54,724 nucleotides of DNA from Natrinema hispanicum (GTDB taxonomy: Archaea > Halobacteriota > Halobacteria > Halobacteriales > Natrialbaceae). The position numbers and the translations under genes are program-made. Where the stretch lies: contig NZ_SHMP01000001.1 in assembly GCF_004217335.1 (NCBI RefSeq), positions 1 to 54,724 on the forward strand, written 5' to 3'. Shown here one piece after another: positions 43,334 to 54,724 of this stretch. Each line of letters begins with the position of its first letter. Positions within the stretch are counted from its first letter, which is position 1. The notes beneath the pieces were generated by a model. That model did not search any database, was not told the origin of the DNA, and saw nothing but the letters and a program-made list of their open reading frames with translations.

Positions 43334-43951
43334 ATGCTCACACCGACAGTCGTCACGGAGTTCGATAGTCAGGCACCGGAAGACACGAAGACGGCGACGT
43401 TCGGCCTCGGTTGTTTCTGGGGTCCCGATGCGGCGTTCGATGCCGTTGATGGTGTCGTGCGGACGCGCGTCGGGTATGCTGGCGGGACAAAACCTGACCC
43501 GTCCTATGAGGTTCTTGGCGATCACACGGAAGTTATTCAGGTCGAATACGATCCCGAACAGCTCTCGTTCACCGATCTTCTTGAGCGAGCATTTTCGGAA
43601 CACAACCCGTATCAGCAGCCCCAGAAACGCCAGTATCAGAACATCATGTTCACCGAGACGGTTGCCCAACACGACCAGCTGCTGGCGTTTCTGAACGAGA
43701 GCGATCTCAGCCACGACGGGCTCGCCACGCGTCTCGAATCACTCGATCGATTCTATCTGGCAGAGGCATACCACCAGAAGTTCAACCTCCGCGGAAAGCG
43801 ATGGATCACCGACGTATTCACCGAGGCAGGCTATGACGATGAGGCAGTCAGAGAGTCGCCGGCGGCGGCGAAACTGAACGCTCATGTTGCTGGCCACAAT
43901 GTCAGTACTCCATTTGTCAATCAGTCGTACGAGCCGCGGTCACGGCGATAA
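43334..43951 (+). CDS. msrA: Peptide-methionine (S)-S-oxide reductase
   Basis: The 205-residue protein has the MsrA active-site motif GLGCFWGPDAAF with the catalytic Cys at 27, GVVRTRVGYAGGTKPDPSYE, and EVIQVEYDP, all well conserved. The enzyme reduces the S form of methionine sulfoxide in proteins. The C-terminus ends SPAAAKLNAHVAGHNVSTPF without a clear resolving-cysteine motif. It is a single gene, with a 110-base upstream gap. Confidence 0.93.
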   Translation: MLTPTVVTEFDSQAPEDTKTATFGLGCFWGPDAAFDAVDGVVRTRVGYAGGTKPDPSYEVLGDHTEVIQVEYDPEQLSFTDLLERAFSEHNPYQQPQKRQYQNIMFTETVAQHDQLLAFLNESDLSHDGLATRLESLDRFYLAEAYHQKFNLRGKRWITDVFTEAGYDDEAVRESPAAAKLNAHVAGHNVSTPFVNQSYEPRSRR

Positions 43952-44092
43952 CTCCACACCGCCCGACAGGTGGATCCAGCAGCCTGCCTCAGTGGGCCCG
44001 AGTTGTTTTGTTTGCGCCGTCCGTAATTTCGATAATGAAGATGCTCTCGCCCCTCGCCAAAATGAAGGTCTCTACAGGGACGTCCGTTCAAG

Positions 44093-44392
44093 TCACTCGT
44101 CTGCCGATACCGCTTCGCCGTCTTCCATCTGCCATTCGAGTTCGACTTCTAGCTCGGCCTCGTTGTCGGTGGCCTCGTACTCGACTTCCAGTTCGAAGCG
44201 CTCTGGTACCGCCACCGTGAAGCCGTTCTCTCCTTCGATATCGATCGTCCCGTTCTCGACACCGGCAGCGACTTCTCGCAGGATCTCCGCGCCGTCTTCC
44301 CGGTTCATCACTCGCTCACCTTCGTGTTCCGTCTCGTTGTCTGCCGATTCCGCTTCCGCTTCGGTCTCGGATTCTTGTTCGTCGTCTGCCAT
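44093..44392 (-). CDS. Amphi-Trp domain protein
   Basis: The 99-residue protein has a disordered acidic N-terminus followed by ILREVAAGVENGTIDIEGEN, then FELEVEYEATDNEAELEVEL and EWQMEDG, which fit the short amphi-Trp domain common in haloarchaea. The Trp near the end lies in the ELEWQM strand. The function of the domain is not known. It is flanked by convergent MsrA and another minus-strand gene. Confidence 0.72.
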   Translation of the reverse strand: MADDEQESETEAEAESADNETEHEGERVMNREDGAEILREVAAGVENGTIDIEGENGFTVAVPERFELEVEYEATDNEAELEVELEWQMEDGEAVSADE

Positions 44393-44506
44393 ACTGAGCC
44401 TATAACGGCTGCCAATAAAGCATATCGGGCTTCGTACCCAGGTTGCTCGGCGGTGGTCACCACTGCCGTCAAGACATGACCGGGGCCTCGCGACTCTGAA
44501 CGGGAC

Positions 44507-45004
44507 CTACCCGGTCTGACGGATGGTTGTTCGTGCAACGGGTTTCATTGAGAAGTAGTCCACATACTGGTCGACCGATCGATAGTGCCCCGTGGCGTCG
44601 TACACGTGATCTTCGTTGATGACGGCAACGTGTGCCTGTGCGATCTCTGCTGTTGGTCGGAGGACGAGCAATTGAACGTCGGTGTCTCGGCGATAGAGGA
44701 GCCAACTTGCGACGAAATTTGCGAGGTCCGCACAGTCCCCCTCTTTGGTCCGCTGGACGGTTTCAACATCGGTGACGACATCATACAGACCGTATGCTGG
44801 ATCGGTGCGTTGGGTGAAGCGGCGGATGAAGTATCGGAGGTTGGGAGTGTGTTTTGTTTTTTCCGGTTGGACGAACTGTTCGGGGGCGGTGAGGAATCGA
44901 AGTGAGGAGCGGTTTTTGTAGCGGCGGATGTCGTCCGCGCGGGCGATGGTACCGACAGCGAGGCCTCCCGCGAGAGCCGTGAGATACTGTCGACGCGTGG
45001 GCAT
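44507..45004 (-). CDS. Exported transglutaminase-like cysteine protease fold protein
   Basis: The 165-residue protein begins MPTRRQYLTALAGGLAVGTI, a Tat signal. The C-terminal part has the transglutaminase-like triad: Cys in TKEGDCADLANFVASWLLYR (about 90), His in AQAHVAVIN (about 124) and Asp in DHVYDATGHY (about 136). Such domains are often proteases or amidases of the envelope. It is short relative to most family members. No neighbours clearly share a pathway. Confidence 0.72.
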   Translation of the reverse strand: MPTRRQYLTALAGGLAVGTIARADDIRRYKNRSSLRFLTAPEQFVQPEKTKHTPNLRYFIRRFTQRTDPAYGLYDVVTDVETVQRTKEGDCADLANFVASWLLYRRDTDVQLLVLRPTAEIAQAHVAVINEDHVYDATGHYRSVDQYVDYFSMKPVARTTIRQTG

Positions 45005-45040
45005 GGAGAAGTGCGGTGACCCAGGTGATATAGCTTTTTC

Positions 45041-45909
45041 TTATCGATTCAAGAACTCGAGCAAGAAGCTGTTCACTCGGTCAGGGACTTCGTGATGGAG
45101 CCAATGAGTCGCATCTTCGATAACCTCGAGTCGGCTATCGGTACAGTGTTCGATGCTCAGTTGCGCCATCTCCGGATCGAGATAGGAATCCTGTGCTCCC
45201 CAGAGGACCATCGTCGGCGGCTTCTCGCGGTAACCGCGAAGCAGCGCTCGGTGCCAGTTAAGCATTCCAGTGAACGCGCCGGGGCGCGACCAAGCGTCTC
45301 GGTACCGGGCAAGGTCGTCGTCGGTGAAGGTGTCGTCATAGTTGGAGGTGTCGATGAACCACCGTAGGAGACGCCAGTCGGCTGCACTCCACGTCCACTC
45401 GGGGATCGACGGAAGCTGGAAGAAGCCCATATACCCACTTCGAAGGATTTGGCTCGGCGTTTCTCGGAGATATTCCTCGAACGCCACCGGATGAGAACGT
45501 CCATCACAACGGCCCGCTCGATACGCTCTGAATGGGTGAGTAATGCCTGCCACGTAACGCCAGCTCCCCAGTCGTGTCCGACGAACTGTGCTTGTTCGTA
45601 ACCGAGAGTATCGAGGAGACCAATGACGTCGGCAGCTAGCGTATCCACTGTGTAGGAATCGATCCCCGAGGGCTTCTCGCTTCGATTGTATCCCCGCTGA
45701 TCGGGGACAATAACCCGATAGCCGGCGTCGGCGAGCGCTGAGATCTGGAACCGCCAGCCGTACCAGAACTCGGGAAATCCGTGAAGGAGTACGACTGGAT
45801 CGCCGCCTTTTGGACCGACCATGACTGTATGCAGGCGGATCCCGTTCGTTTCGACCCTGTCGTGGGCTGCTGATTGTGGAAGCACGTCAGAACCGCTTGA
45901 AGCGCACAA
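45041..45909 (-). pseudogene. Alpha/beta hydrolase (epoxide hydrolase-like) gene with a frameshift
   Basis: The first part (from 45909) has VVLLHGFPEFWYGWRFQISA, VIVPDQRGYNRSEKP and the nucleophile motif QFVGHDWGAGV with Asp as in epoxide hydrolases. After RAVVMDV, near 45495, the frame shifts. The second part (to 45041) continues as HPVAFEEYLRETPSQILRSG, then TMVLWGAQDSYLDPE and a His in DATHWLHHE. Restoring one base at the junction gives VVMDV-PHPVAFEE as in intact relatives. The gene is therefore broken by a single-base loss or shows a sequencing error. Confidence 0.75.
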
Positions 45910-46119
45910 TCGTAAGCTTCGAGGCCACGAATGAGGACAGACGAACCACCCCAGAGCGACCCGTGTCGAGATTGACCAGCAGAATAGCCTAAGCTGAAAT
46001 TGGCTATTTCAAAATCGGCAACTGGCAAAGAACACAGTATTCGGGTTGCAGTGGAGATCTCAGTGTTCGAGAAAAGTGTTCTTCCCAAGCTTTTACACAG
46101 TATTTCGAGTGTATCCGTT

Positions 46120-46479
46120 ATGACCTCAGGACTGGACCCGACGGAGGTATACGACGGTTCGATTACCGTCCGACTCTTGGATGACCAAACTGGAACGGAG
46201 ACAGTCACCTGTTCCTCGTACGAAGAAGCGATCGAGGTCGTCAAAGAGAACCACTATTCGGTCACAGTCGCAAAGATCACAGATCGAGATGATGATGATG
46301 ATGTCGTCTTCACGTCTGCTGACATGGACATTGACAACTGGGAAAGTATCTGGCGACAGGAGAAACTCCGTCAATCTGTCAACGTAGATGAGTACGACTG
46401 TCCCTACGATAGCGTTTCGTGTTTTGCTGACGATTTATGTGTCCAGTGTAAAATCGATAAAGTGCAAGATCAGCACTGA
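46120..46479 (+). CDS. Acidic protein with C-terminal cysteine cluster (119 aa)
   Basis: The product begins MTSGLDPTEVYDGSITVRLL, with an acidic RDDDDDVVF stretch and a C-terminal CPYDSVSCFADDLCVQC that may bind zinc through four cysteines. The ATG at 46120 follows an AT-rich stretch. Longer translation from 46000 is possible but adds a less acidic segment. No named family is recognised. Confidence 0.55.
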   Translation: MTSGLDPTEVYDGSITVRLLDDQTGTETVTCSSYEEAIEVVKENHYSVTVAKITDRDDDDDVVFTSADMDIDNWESIWRQEKLRQSVNVDEYDCPYDSVSCFADDLCVQCKIDKVQDQH

Positions 46480-46545
46480 TCGAATTCGGTAGTCTCACTC
46501 GACCAAGTATCATTTATCGCCGTGAGAGGTTATCGACCAAGTTAC

Positions 46546-46600
46546 GGTGAACCGCTTCGGGGGTAAGCCCCGAGGCACTCGGCCTGTTCCGCCCGTAGAA
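46546..46600. mobile_element. Solo TnpB-type right end beside the rRNA operon
   Basis: GGTGAACCGCTTCGGGGGTA then AGCCCCGAGGCACTCGGCCT and a closing GCCCGTAGAA, nearly identical to the unit at 36806-36860. The hairpin arms are partly conserved (CTTCGGGG, CCCCGAGG). It lies 20 bases from the tRNA-Met 3' end on the minus strand. Confidence 0.6.
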
Positions 46601-46620
46601 GTTTGCTCAAAACCAGGAAA

Positions 46621-46695
46621 TAGCGGGAAGTAGATTTGAACTACTGATCTGCGGGTTATGAGCCCGCCGGAATCTCCTGGCTATCCCATCCCGCT
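46621..46695 (-). tRNA. Initiator tRNA-Met (CAT)
   Basis: The minus strand folds as a tRNA with acceptor AGCGGGA paired with TCCCGCT, a T arm GTAGTTCAAATCTAC, and an anticodon loop CTCATAA. Three G:C pairs (GGG/CCC) flank the anticodon loop and the first pair is A:U, both marks of archaeal initiator tRNA-Met. CCA is not encoded. It lies 185 bases after 5S on the same strand and may belong to the rRNA transcript. Confidence 0.88.
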
Positions 46696-46878
46696 ATCTC
46701 TCTGTCTCTGCCGACCACGATTAAGGATTGCTATCTGATTACTGTATATAAAATATTTGAGTGATTTTCGGAATCGTCTGACCGAATTGGTTCTCAATAT
46801 CTATCACGATCTGTGGGGATTTTTGTATAAAATAGAGAACTACCAGTCGTGGTTACTGTCCACGTAATAATATGAATG

Positions 46879-47000
46879 AAAGCGGCGAAACGAGTTTCCC
46901 AGAGGGTCGCCCACTCCAGTACTCACCGTAACGCAGGCGAGCTTATCTTCCGTGTTCGGGATGGGTACGGGAGGCACCTCGCCGCTGTGGCCGCCGTAAC
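46879..47000 (-). rRNA. rrf: 5S ribosomal RNA
   Basis: The minus strand begins TTACGGCGGCCACAGCGGCG and holds the conserved CCCGTACCCATCCCGAACAC, then GGAAGATAAGCTCGCC and AGTACTGGAG, as in haloarchaeal 5S rRNA. The ends pair as GGCGGC/GCCGCT. It follows 23S in the operon. Ends are accurate to a few bases. Confidence 0.9.
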
Positions 47001-47062
47001 GTCGACCGACGGACTCGAACCGTCGTCAAACCGTAATCGGTGGTGTGTCCAAGACCGTAATA

Positions 47063-47105
47063 TACGTGTAGTCCAGTTTGCGTCCGGACCCGTTCACCGC
47101 GTCAC
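47063..47105 (-). promoter_or_regulatory. 3' arm of the 23S processing stem
   Basis: The stretch TACGTGTAGTCCAGTTTGCG and the following TCCGGACCCGTTC complement 50088-50129 (GAACGGGTCCAGTGGACGCC, then TGGACTACACGTA). The two flank the 23S gene and form the long pre-rRNA stem in which archaeal splicing endonuclease cuts a bulge-helix-bulge. Confidence 0.7.
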
Positions 47106-50060
<2,955 letters not shown>

Positions 50061-50063
50061 GGC

Positions 50064-50129
50064 GTTGCGACAGAGTCGCAACGTTGAGTGACCCGGGAAC
50101 GGGTCCAGTGGACGCCTGGACTACACGTA
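50064..50129 (-). promoter_or_regulatory. 5' arm of the 23S processing stem
   Basis: The stretch 50088-50129 is complementary to 47063-47105 beyond the 23S 3' end, and a small hairpin GTTGCGAC/GTCGCAAC lies at about 50064-50082. Together they make the 23S precursor stem. Confidence 0.7.
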
Positions 50130-50279
50130 CACACGGTCTCATCTGCACGCCAGTAGACAGCTGGCCTGCATTAACCCTTCCCAGCCACACTTACGCGGGC
50201 TGGTGCATCGGTTCGGTCGTACTCCATCATCAAGCCGTCCCCCACTTAAGGGGCACGATTCGATGAGCAGTACGAAGCA

Positions 50280-50351
50280 TGGACCCACAGGGATTCGAAC
50301 CCTGGGCATCCTCCTTGCAAAGGAGGCACTCTCCCACTGAGCTATGGGCCC
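50280..50351 (-). tRNA. tRNA-Ala (TGC)
   Basis: The minus strand reads GGGCCCATAGCTCAGTGGGA, then anticodon loop TTTGCAA, T arm CAGGGTTCGAATCCCTG and acceptor end TGGGTCCA. It lies in the 16S-23S spacer, the standard archaeal position of tRNA-Ala. CCA is not encoded. Confidence 0.95.
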
Positions 50352-50353
50352 AC

Positions 50354-50377
50354 GTCCACCCCTAAGAGAGGGTGGAC
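50354..50377 (-). promoter_or_regulatory. Spacer hairpin GTCCACCC/GGGTGGAC
   Basis: An 8-base stem with an 8-base loop immediately precedes tRNA-Ala on the transcript. It may help separate the tRNA from the 16S processing stem. Confidence 0.5.
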
Positions 50378-50386
50378 AGAGAGATT

Positions 50387-50445
50387 GTGTTAGCCTTGGT
50401 AGTTCTAAGGTGCCCGATCGGCCACTCGGTGGTCGATCGAACGTG
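50387..50445 (-). promoter_or_regulatory. 3' arm of the 16S processing stem
   Basis: The sequence GTTAGCCTTGGTAGTTC (50389-50405) and TGCCCGATCGG (50411-50421) complement the leader at 52057-52093 (CCGATCGGGCA and GAACTACCAAGGCTAAC). It lies beyond the 16S 3' end and closes the 16S precursor stem. Confidence 0.7.
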
Positions 50446-50493
50446 CGGAATACCGCTAAGGTGGGCTGGGGCAACGCCCCAGTCCCGGTCTGT

Positions 50494-51966
<1,473 letters not shown>

Positions 51967-52044
51967 GAAATGCTCTTCCCCAGCAAAACTGGGGGTGTTG
52001 GCGGTGAATGTAAATACACTCACACATGGGTCCACACGTTCGGT

Positions 52045-52093
52045 GACACGATCGAACGACCGATCGGGCATCACCGAACTACCAAGGCTAACA
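52045..52093 (-). promoter_or_regulatory. 5' arm of the 16S processing stem (leader)
   Basis: The stretch complements the spacer at 50387-50445. Together they form the 16S precursor stem. Confidence 0.7.
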
Positions 52094-52164
52094 TCAGAAC
52101 CCGTCTGTACGGCGGACCGCAGGGGCGGGGTCCTCATCTTCGTCGTACTAACACACAATCGCCG

Positions 52165-52200
52165 ACCACTATTTAAGGCCTATGAACCTTCACTTCAAAG
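52165..52200 (-). promoter_or_regulatory. Probable rRNA operon promoter
   Basis: On the minus strand TTTGAAGTGAAGGTTCATAG precedes GCCTTAAATAGTGG, a TATA-like CTTAAATAG at about 52168-52176. It would start a leader of about 180 bases before the 16S 5' end. Haloarchaeal rRNA operons often have several promoters; only this one is clearly visible. Confidence 0.5.
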
Positions 52201-52227
52201 GTAGTTAGTACCACACGGGCTATCAGG

Positions 52228-52265
52228 AGACATCTTCCATGCCGTGAACGGCGCGGCTTCCCGAG
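52228..52265. repeat. IS1341-type end hairpin upstream of the rRNA promoter
   Basis: GACATCTTCCATGCCGTGAA then CGGCGCGGCTTCCCGAG has the same layout as 9607-9644 (GACATC, stem, GTGAAC loop, stem, CCCGAG). It is a solo end about 30 bases upstream of the promoter region of the rRNA operon. Confidence 0.5.
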
Positions 52266-52362
52266 TGATGGGATATTTACCGATCTGCGAGAATCGGTTG
52301 ATGTCACAAGTGCAGACACTTCCGACCACAATAGTTAGCAATCAGTCGCGAGAGTGTCATGT

Positions 52363-53295
52363 ATGGCGAACAACTGCCGATCACAAGCACAAGGGATCTT
52401 GCTGGGGCTAGCATGTGGGGATGCACTCGGACGCTCAGTCGAATTCCAAAGGCCGGATCGCATCAAACGCAGACACGGACGCGTAACGGAAATGCTGGCT
52501 AATGGAACCCATGGACAACCTGCAGGGACGATCACTGACGATACGGAGATGGCTCTCTGTATCGCCCGGAGCCTTGCAGAACACGGCGCATTTGAGCCAG
52601 AAGACATCGCCACCAGATTCGTTGACTGGAAACGGTCGGGACCGTTCGACATCGGGATTATGACCTCGAGCGCACTCCAACGGATCCAGAACGGCGAATC
52701 GTGGGACGAAGCTGGCCAGCGTGAGTGGGAGGCGAGCATGGAAGGTAGCAACGCCGGCAACGGCAGCCTGATGCGGTGTGCGCCATACGCCATCGCGTAT
52801 CGAAACGAGCCAACCGAACTCGTCGAGGTCAGCCGGCAGTCGTCAGCGATTACGCACGCTGATCCGCGCTGTCAGTGGAGTTGTGCACTTTTCAATCGGA
52901 CGCTCGCGAATCTCCTAACCGATGTCGACCAGCCTCTCGAAAGGGTCCTGAATGAGATTGGGTCGGAACTACCCGGGGACGTTCGGAACGCCGTTGAACC
53001 GGTCACTGACGCTCGCCGTGGCGAACCGGTGGACATCTCTCTCGAGAACTCGGGATACGTCGTCACGACGCTGCAGGCAGGCCTATATCACGGATTGACA
53101 GCTGAGACTGCTGAAGACGCGATCGTCGATGCAGTGATGATGGGTGGCGATACGGATACGATCGGTGCCGTCGCTGGCGCAGTTACAGGTGCCCGATTTG
53201 GAGAGGATGCACTTCCTGAGCGATGGGTCACCGAGATTGATGAAGTCGAAGAACTACGTCAGTTAGCGACAAGCCTGATTGAACGACGGCAGTAA
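52363..53295 (+). CDS. ADP-ribosylglycohydrolase family protein
   Basis: The 310-residue protein has the DraG/ADP-ribosylglycohydrolase signatures: GLACGDALGRSVEF near the N-terminus, TITDDTEMALCIARSL with the metal-binding Thr-Asp-Asp, and the C-terminal MMGGDTDTIGAVAGA. It removes ADP-ribose from proteins or small molecules using two magnesium ions. The ATG at 52363 is chosen; a GTG at 52354 is also open. It diverges from the rRNA operon and has no toxin-like ART gene beside it. Confidence 0.9.
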   Translation: MANNCRSQAQGILLGLACGDALGRSVEFQRPDRIKRRHGRVTEMLANGTHGQPAGTITDDTEMALCIARSLAEHGAFEPEDIATRFVDWKRSGPFDIGIMTSSALQRIQNGESWDEAGQREWEASMEGSNAGNGSLMRCAPYAIAYRNEPTELVEVSRQSSAITHADPRCQWSCALFNRTLANLLTDVDQPLERVLNEIGSELPGDVRNAVEPVTDARRGEPVDISLENSGYVVTTLQAGLYHGLTAETAEDAIVDAVMMGGDTDTIGAVAGAVTGARFGEDALPERWVTEIDEVEELRQLATSLIERRQ

Positions 53296-53619
53296 TACAG
53301 TAAGTGGATTTGATTGACAAGGCCAGGGTGGATGGCTCTATTAAAATACTCTTCATTAGACACTTATAATGATGGGACTAGCGGACACTTCACGTGTTTA
53401 TTGACTGCTGGGATTCCTACCAATTATCGTATCCGTTCGAAGAGTCGTGATGAATACAGGGCGCGAATCGGTTACTGCGTTTCGCTGGCTAACAGTTGTG
53501 CTCAGGGTATTACCGTTCGGTACCGAAACAGGAACGACTCCGAATAACGAGCGGAAAGCGCGCATCTCGTAGCGAAAGCGTGAGGGGTACTATCACCGCG
53601 ATGCATGACCTCTCAGCAT
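53296..53619. other. Gap without a supported gene
   Basis: A 77-codon frame at 53314-53547 has basic, non-haloarchaeal composition and I do not accept it. No RNA gene or repeat is clear. Confidence 0.4.
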
Positions 53620-53945
53620 CTACTGGATCTCTCGATAGACCGAAATAAAACGCTCTATCTCCGGTTTGATGTTAAATCCGTGTAGCGAGAGACGGATTCC
53701 ATCCGGGTCGCTGATCGGTTTCACCTGGATGTCGTGTGTTGCCAGTCGTTCGACCGTGCGAGCAGGTGTGTCGTCGTCGAGGGCAATAAGACCCGATTCA
53801 AACGAACTTGGCGACATGAGAACTGCCTCCGGAAGATCGTTTTTCAGCAGTGTCGTCAACGATTCGATTCGACGTTCGATGGTCGCCACACCGACCGATG
53901 TTAATGATCGTGAAAACTTTTGTTGGCCACGTTCGCTCACCAGGT
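53620..53945 (-). pseudogene. C-terminal remnant of a class V aminotransferase
   Basis: The minus frame reads SVGVATIERRIESLTTLLKN, then ALDDDTPARTVERLATHDIQ and VKPISDPDGIRLSLHGFNIK, and ends ERFISVYREIQ. This matches the C-terminal domain of class V (cysteine desulfurase/isopenicillin-epimerase-like) aminotransferases. The PLP-lysine domain is missing. The frame runs to 53982, into the start of the transposase gene, so the IS630 insertion or a deletion at its edge removed the rest. Confidence 0.6.
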
Positions 53946-53946
53946 G

Positions 53947-54724
53947 ATGGGTGAAGATCGTCGGAAGGAGATCAAATATCATCTTTCAGAAGAGGAAATT
54001 GATGAACTCCTCCGCGAGGCTAAAGACGATCGCCGGAAAGAGCGGTTGGGTTTTCTGAAGAACCTCTATTATGGCGATTCGATTGCGGAAGCTGCCGACC
54101 GTGAGGGCAGGTCGGCAGCGACCGGCGGTCGCTGGGCGGATGCTTGGAACGAAGGTGGGCTCGAAGGATTGATGCCGAGTTTCGGGGGCGGTCGACCCCC
54201 GAAACTCGACGAAGACGAACAGGAACAGTTGGTTGAGATGCTTCGAGAAGGACAGCCGTGGAAATCACAGGAGATTCGCCATCTTCTCAAACAGGAGTTC
54301 GACGTTGAATATCACCCGGACTATCTCGGGAAATTCCTCCGTGAATTGGGCTTATCGTATGCAAAACCCCGCCCAAAACGTCCATGGCGACCGGAGAATC
54401 CAGAGGAGATTCTCGAAGAGCGCGTCGACGACGCGCTCGACGAAGATGATCAACCCCACAACAAACGTGAAGGAGATGATGAAGAAGGGTGGATCGTCAA
54501 CGACGATATCTGTACAGATGGTGGCACTGTTCTCGGGTTTTTCGATGCATCACAACCACAACCGTATGATAATTCACGACGTGTCTGGTACGTCGATGAT
54601 CCACACGTTGAGCGGCCGTTAGTGAAGACAGAAGACTCGGCGGTTGGGTTCTACGCAGTGAACGGCACCAGTGTGGTCCAGTGGAAAGAAACCGAAGAGA
54701 AAGAGCAGATCTGCAAGGTGTTAG
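53947..54724 (+). CDS. IS630-type transposase, 3' end outside the window
   Basis: The frame starts MGEDRRKEIKYHLSEEEIDE and stays open to the window end (259 codons). An N-terminal helix-turn-helix domain (IAEAADREGRSAATGGRWAD) is followed by PRPKRPWRPENPEEILEERV and VLGFFDASQPQPYDNSRRVW, where the Asp of the DDE nuclease first appears. The layout matches haloarchaeal IS630-family transposases of about 340 residues. The stop and the rest of the catalytic domain lie beyond 54724. Confidence 0.8.
   Translation, partial: MGEDRRKEIKYHLSEEEIDELLREAKDDRRKERLGFLKNLYYGDSIAEAADREGRSAATGGRWADAWNEGGLEGLMPSFGGGRPPKLDEDEQEQLVEMLREGQPWKSQEIRHLLKQEFDVEYHPDYLGKFLRELGLSYAKPRPKRPWRPENPEEILEERVDDALDEDDQPHNKREGDDEEGWIVNDDICTDGGTVLGFFDASQPQPYDNSRRVWYVDDPHVERPLVKTEDSAVGFYAVNGTSVVQWKETEEKEQICKVL

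Noticed and set aside
53314..53547. 77-codon frame between ADP-ribosylglycohydrolase and aminotransferase remnant
   Set aside because: Basic, Arg- and Tyr-rich composition, no domain.

Overview
The window is haloarchaeal DNA. Signs of this are very acidic proteins, Tat-type and lipobox signal peptides, HalX and bacterio-opsin-activator regulators, halocyanin-like and halolysin-like proteins, an archaeal rRNA operon (16S, tRNA-Ala, 23S, 5S) and several IS1341-type (TnpB) element remnants. The frequent CTCGAG in coding regions and the gene content fit Natrialbales (Natrinema/Haloterrigena-like), but that placement is an inference. The region is accessory-rich: it holds many insertion-sequence ends, truncated genes and a repeated gene family.

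Layout. 1-5.7 kb: a putative oleate hydratase, two tiny coupled ORFs, a winged-helix regulator, a large protein joining a GHKL ATPase to an HEXXH metalloprotease-like domain, and copy 1 of a repeated 90-residue protein family. 5.8-13.8 kb: signal transduction (RDD protein, 7TM-PAS histidine kinase, ArsR-like regulator, HalX response regulator, histidine kinase plus Bat-type regulator operon) and an AIM24-like protein. 13.9-18.1 kb: an ABC-2-like ATPase/permease pair, then a TnpB element. 18.3-23.1 kb: HTH membrane protein, frameshifted DUF4870-like gene, and a three-gene MacB-like operon. 23.1-24.4 kb: relics and repeat copy 2. 24.4-28.1 kb: a four-gene solute-binding ABC importer operon. 28.3-30.4 kb: a deoxyribosyltransferase-fold protein divergent from a winged-helix regulator, then a TnpB-less element. 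30.4-36.7 kb: glycerophosphodiesterase, subtilase, secreted protein, cupredoxin and a copper-amine-oxidase-like lipoprotein. 36.8-46.5 kb: repeat copies 3 and 4 (copy 4 chimeric), a TnpB remnant, small regulators, esterase-like lipoprotein, MsrA, transglutaminase-like protein, and a frameshifted alpha/beta hydrolase. 46.6-52.2 kb: the rRNA operon on the minus strand, with an initiator tRNA-Met after 5S. 52.4 kb to the end: ADP-ribosylglycohydrolase, a truncated class V aminotransferase and an IS630-type transposase that runs off the window.

The most interesting items are the GHKL-metalloprotease fusion, the four-copy 90-residue family with its 59-residue partner, the NDT-fold/winged-helix divergent pair, and a CuAO-like protein whose cofactor and copper motifs look degenerate beside a cupredoxin. 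Solo TnpB-element ends, two chimeric ORFs and two single-base frameshifts show how actively this region has been rearranged.
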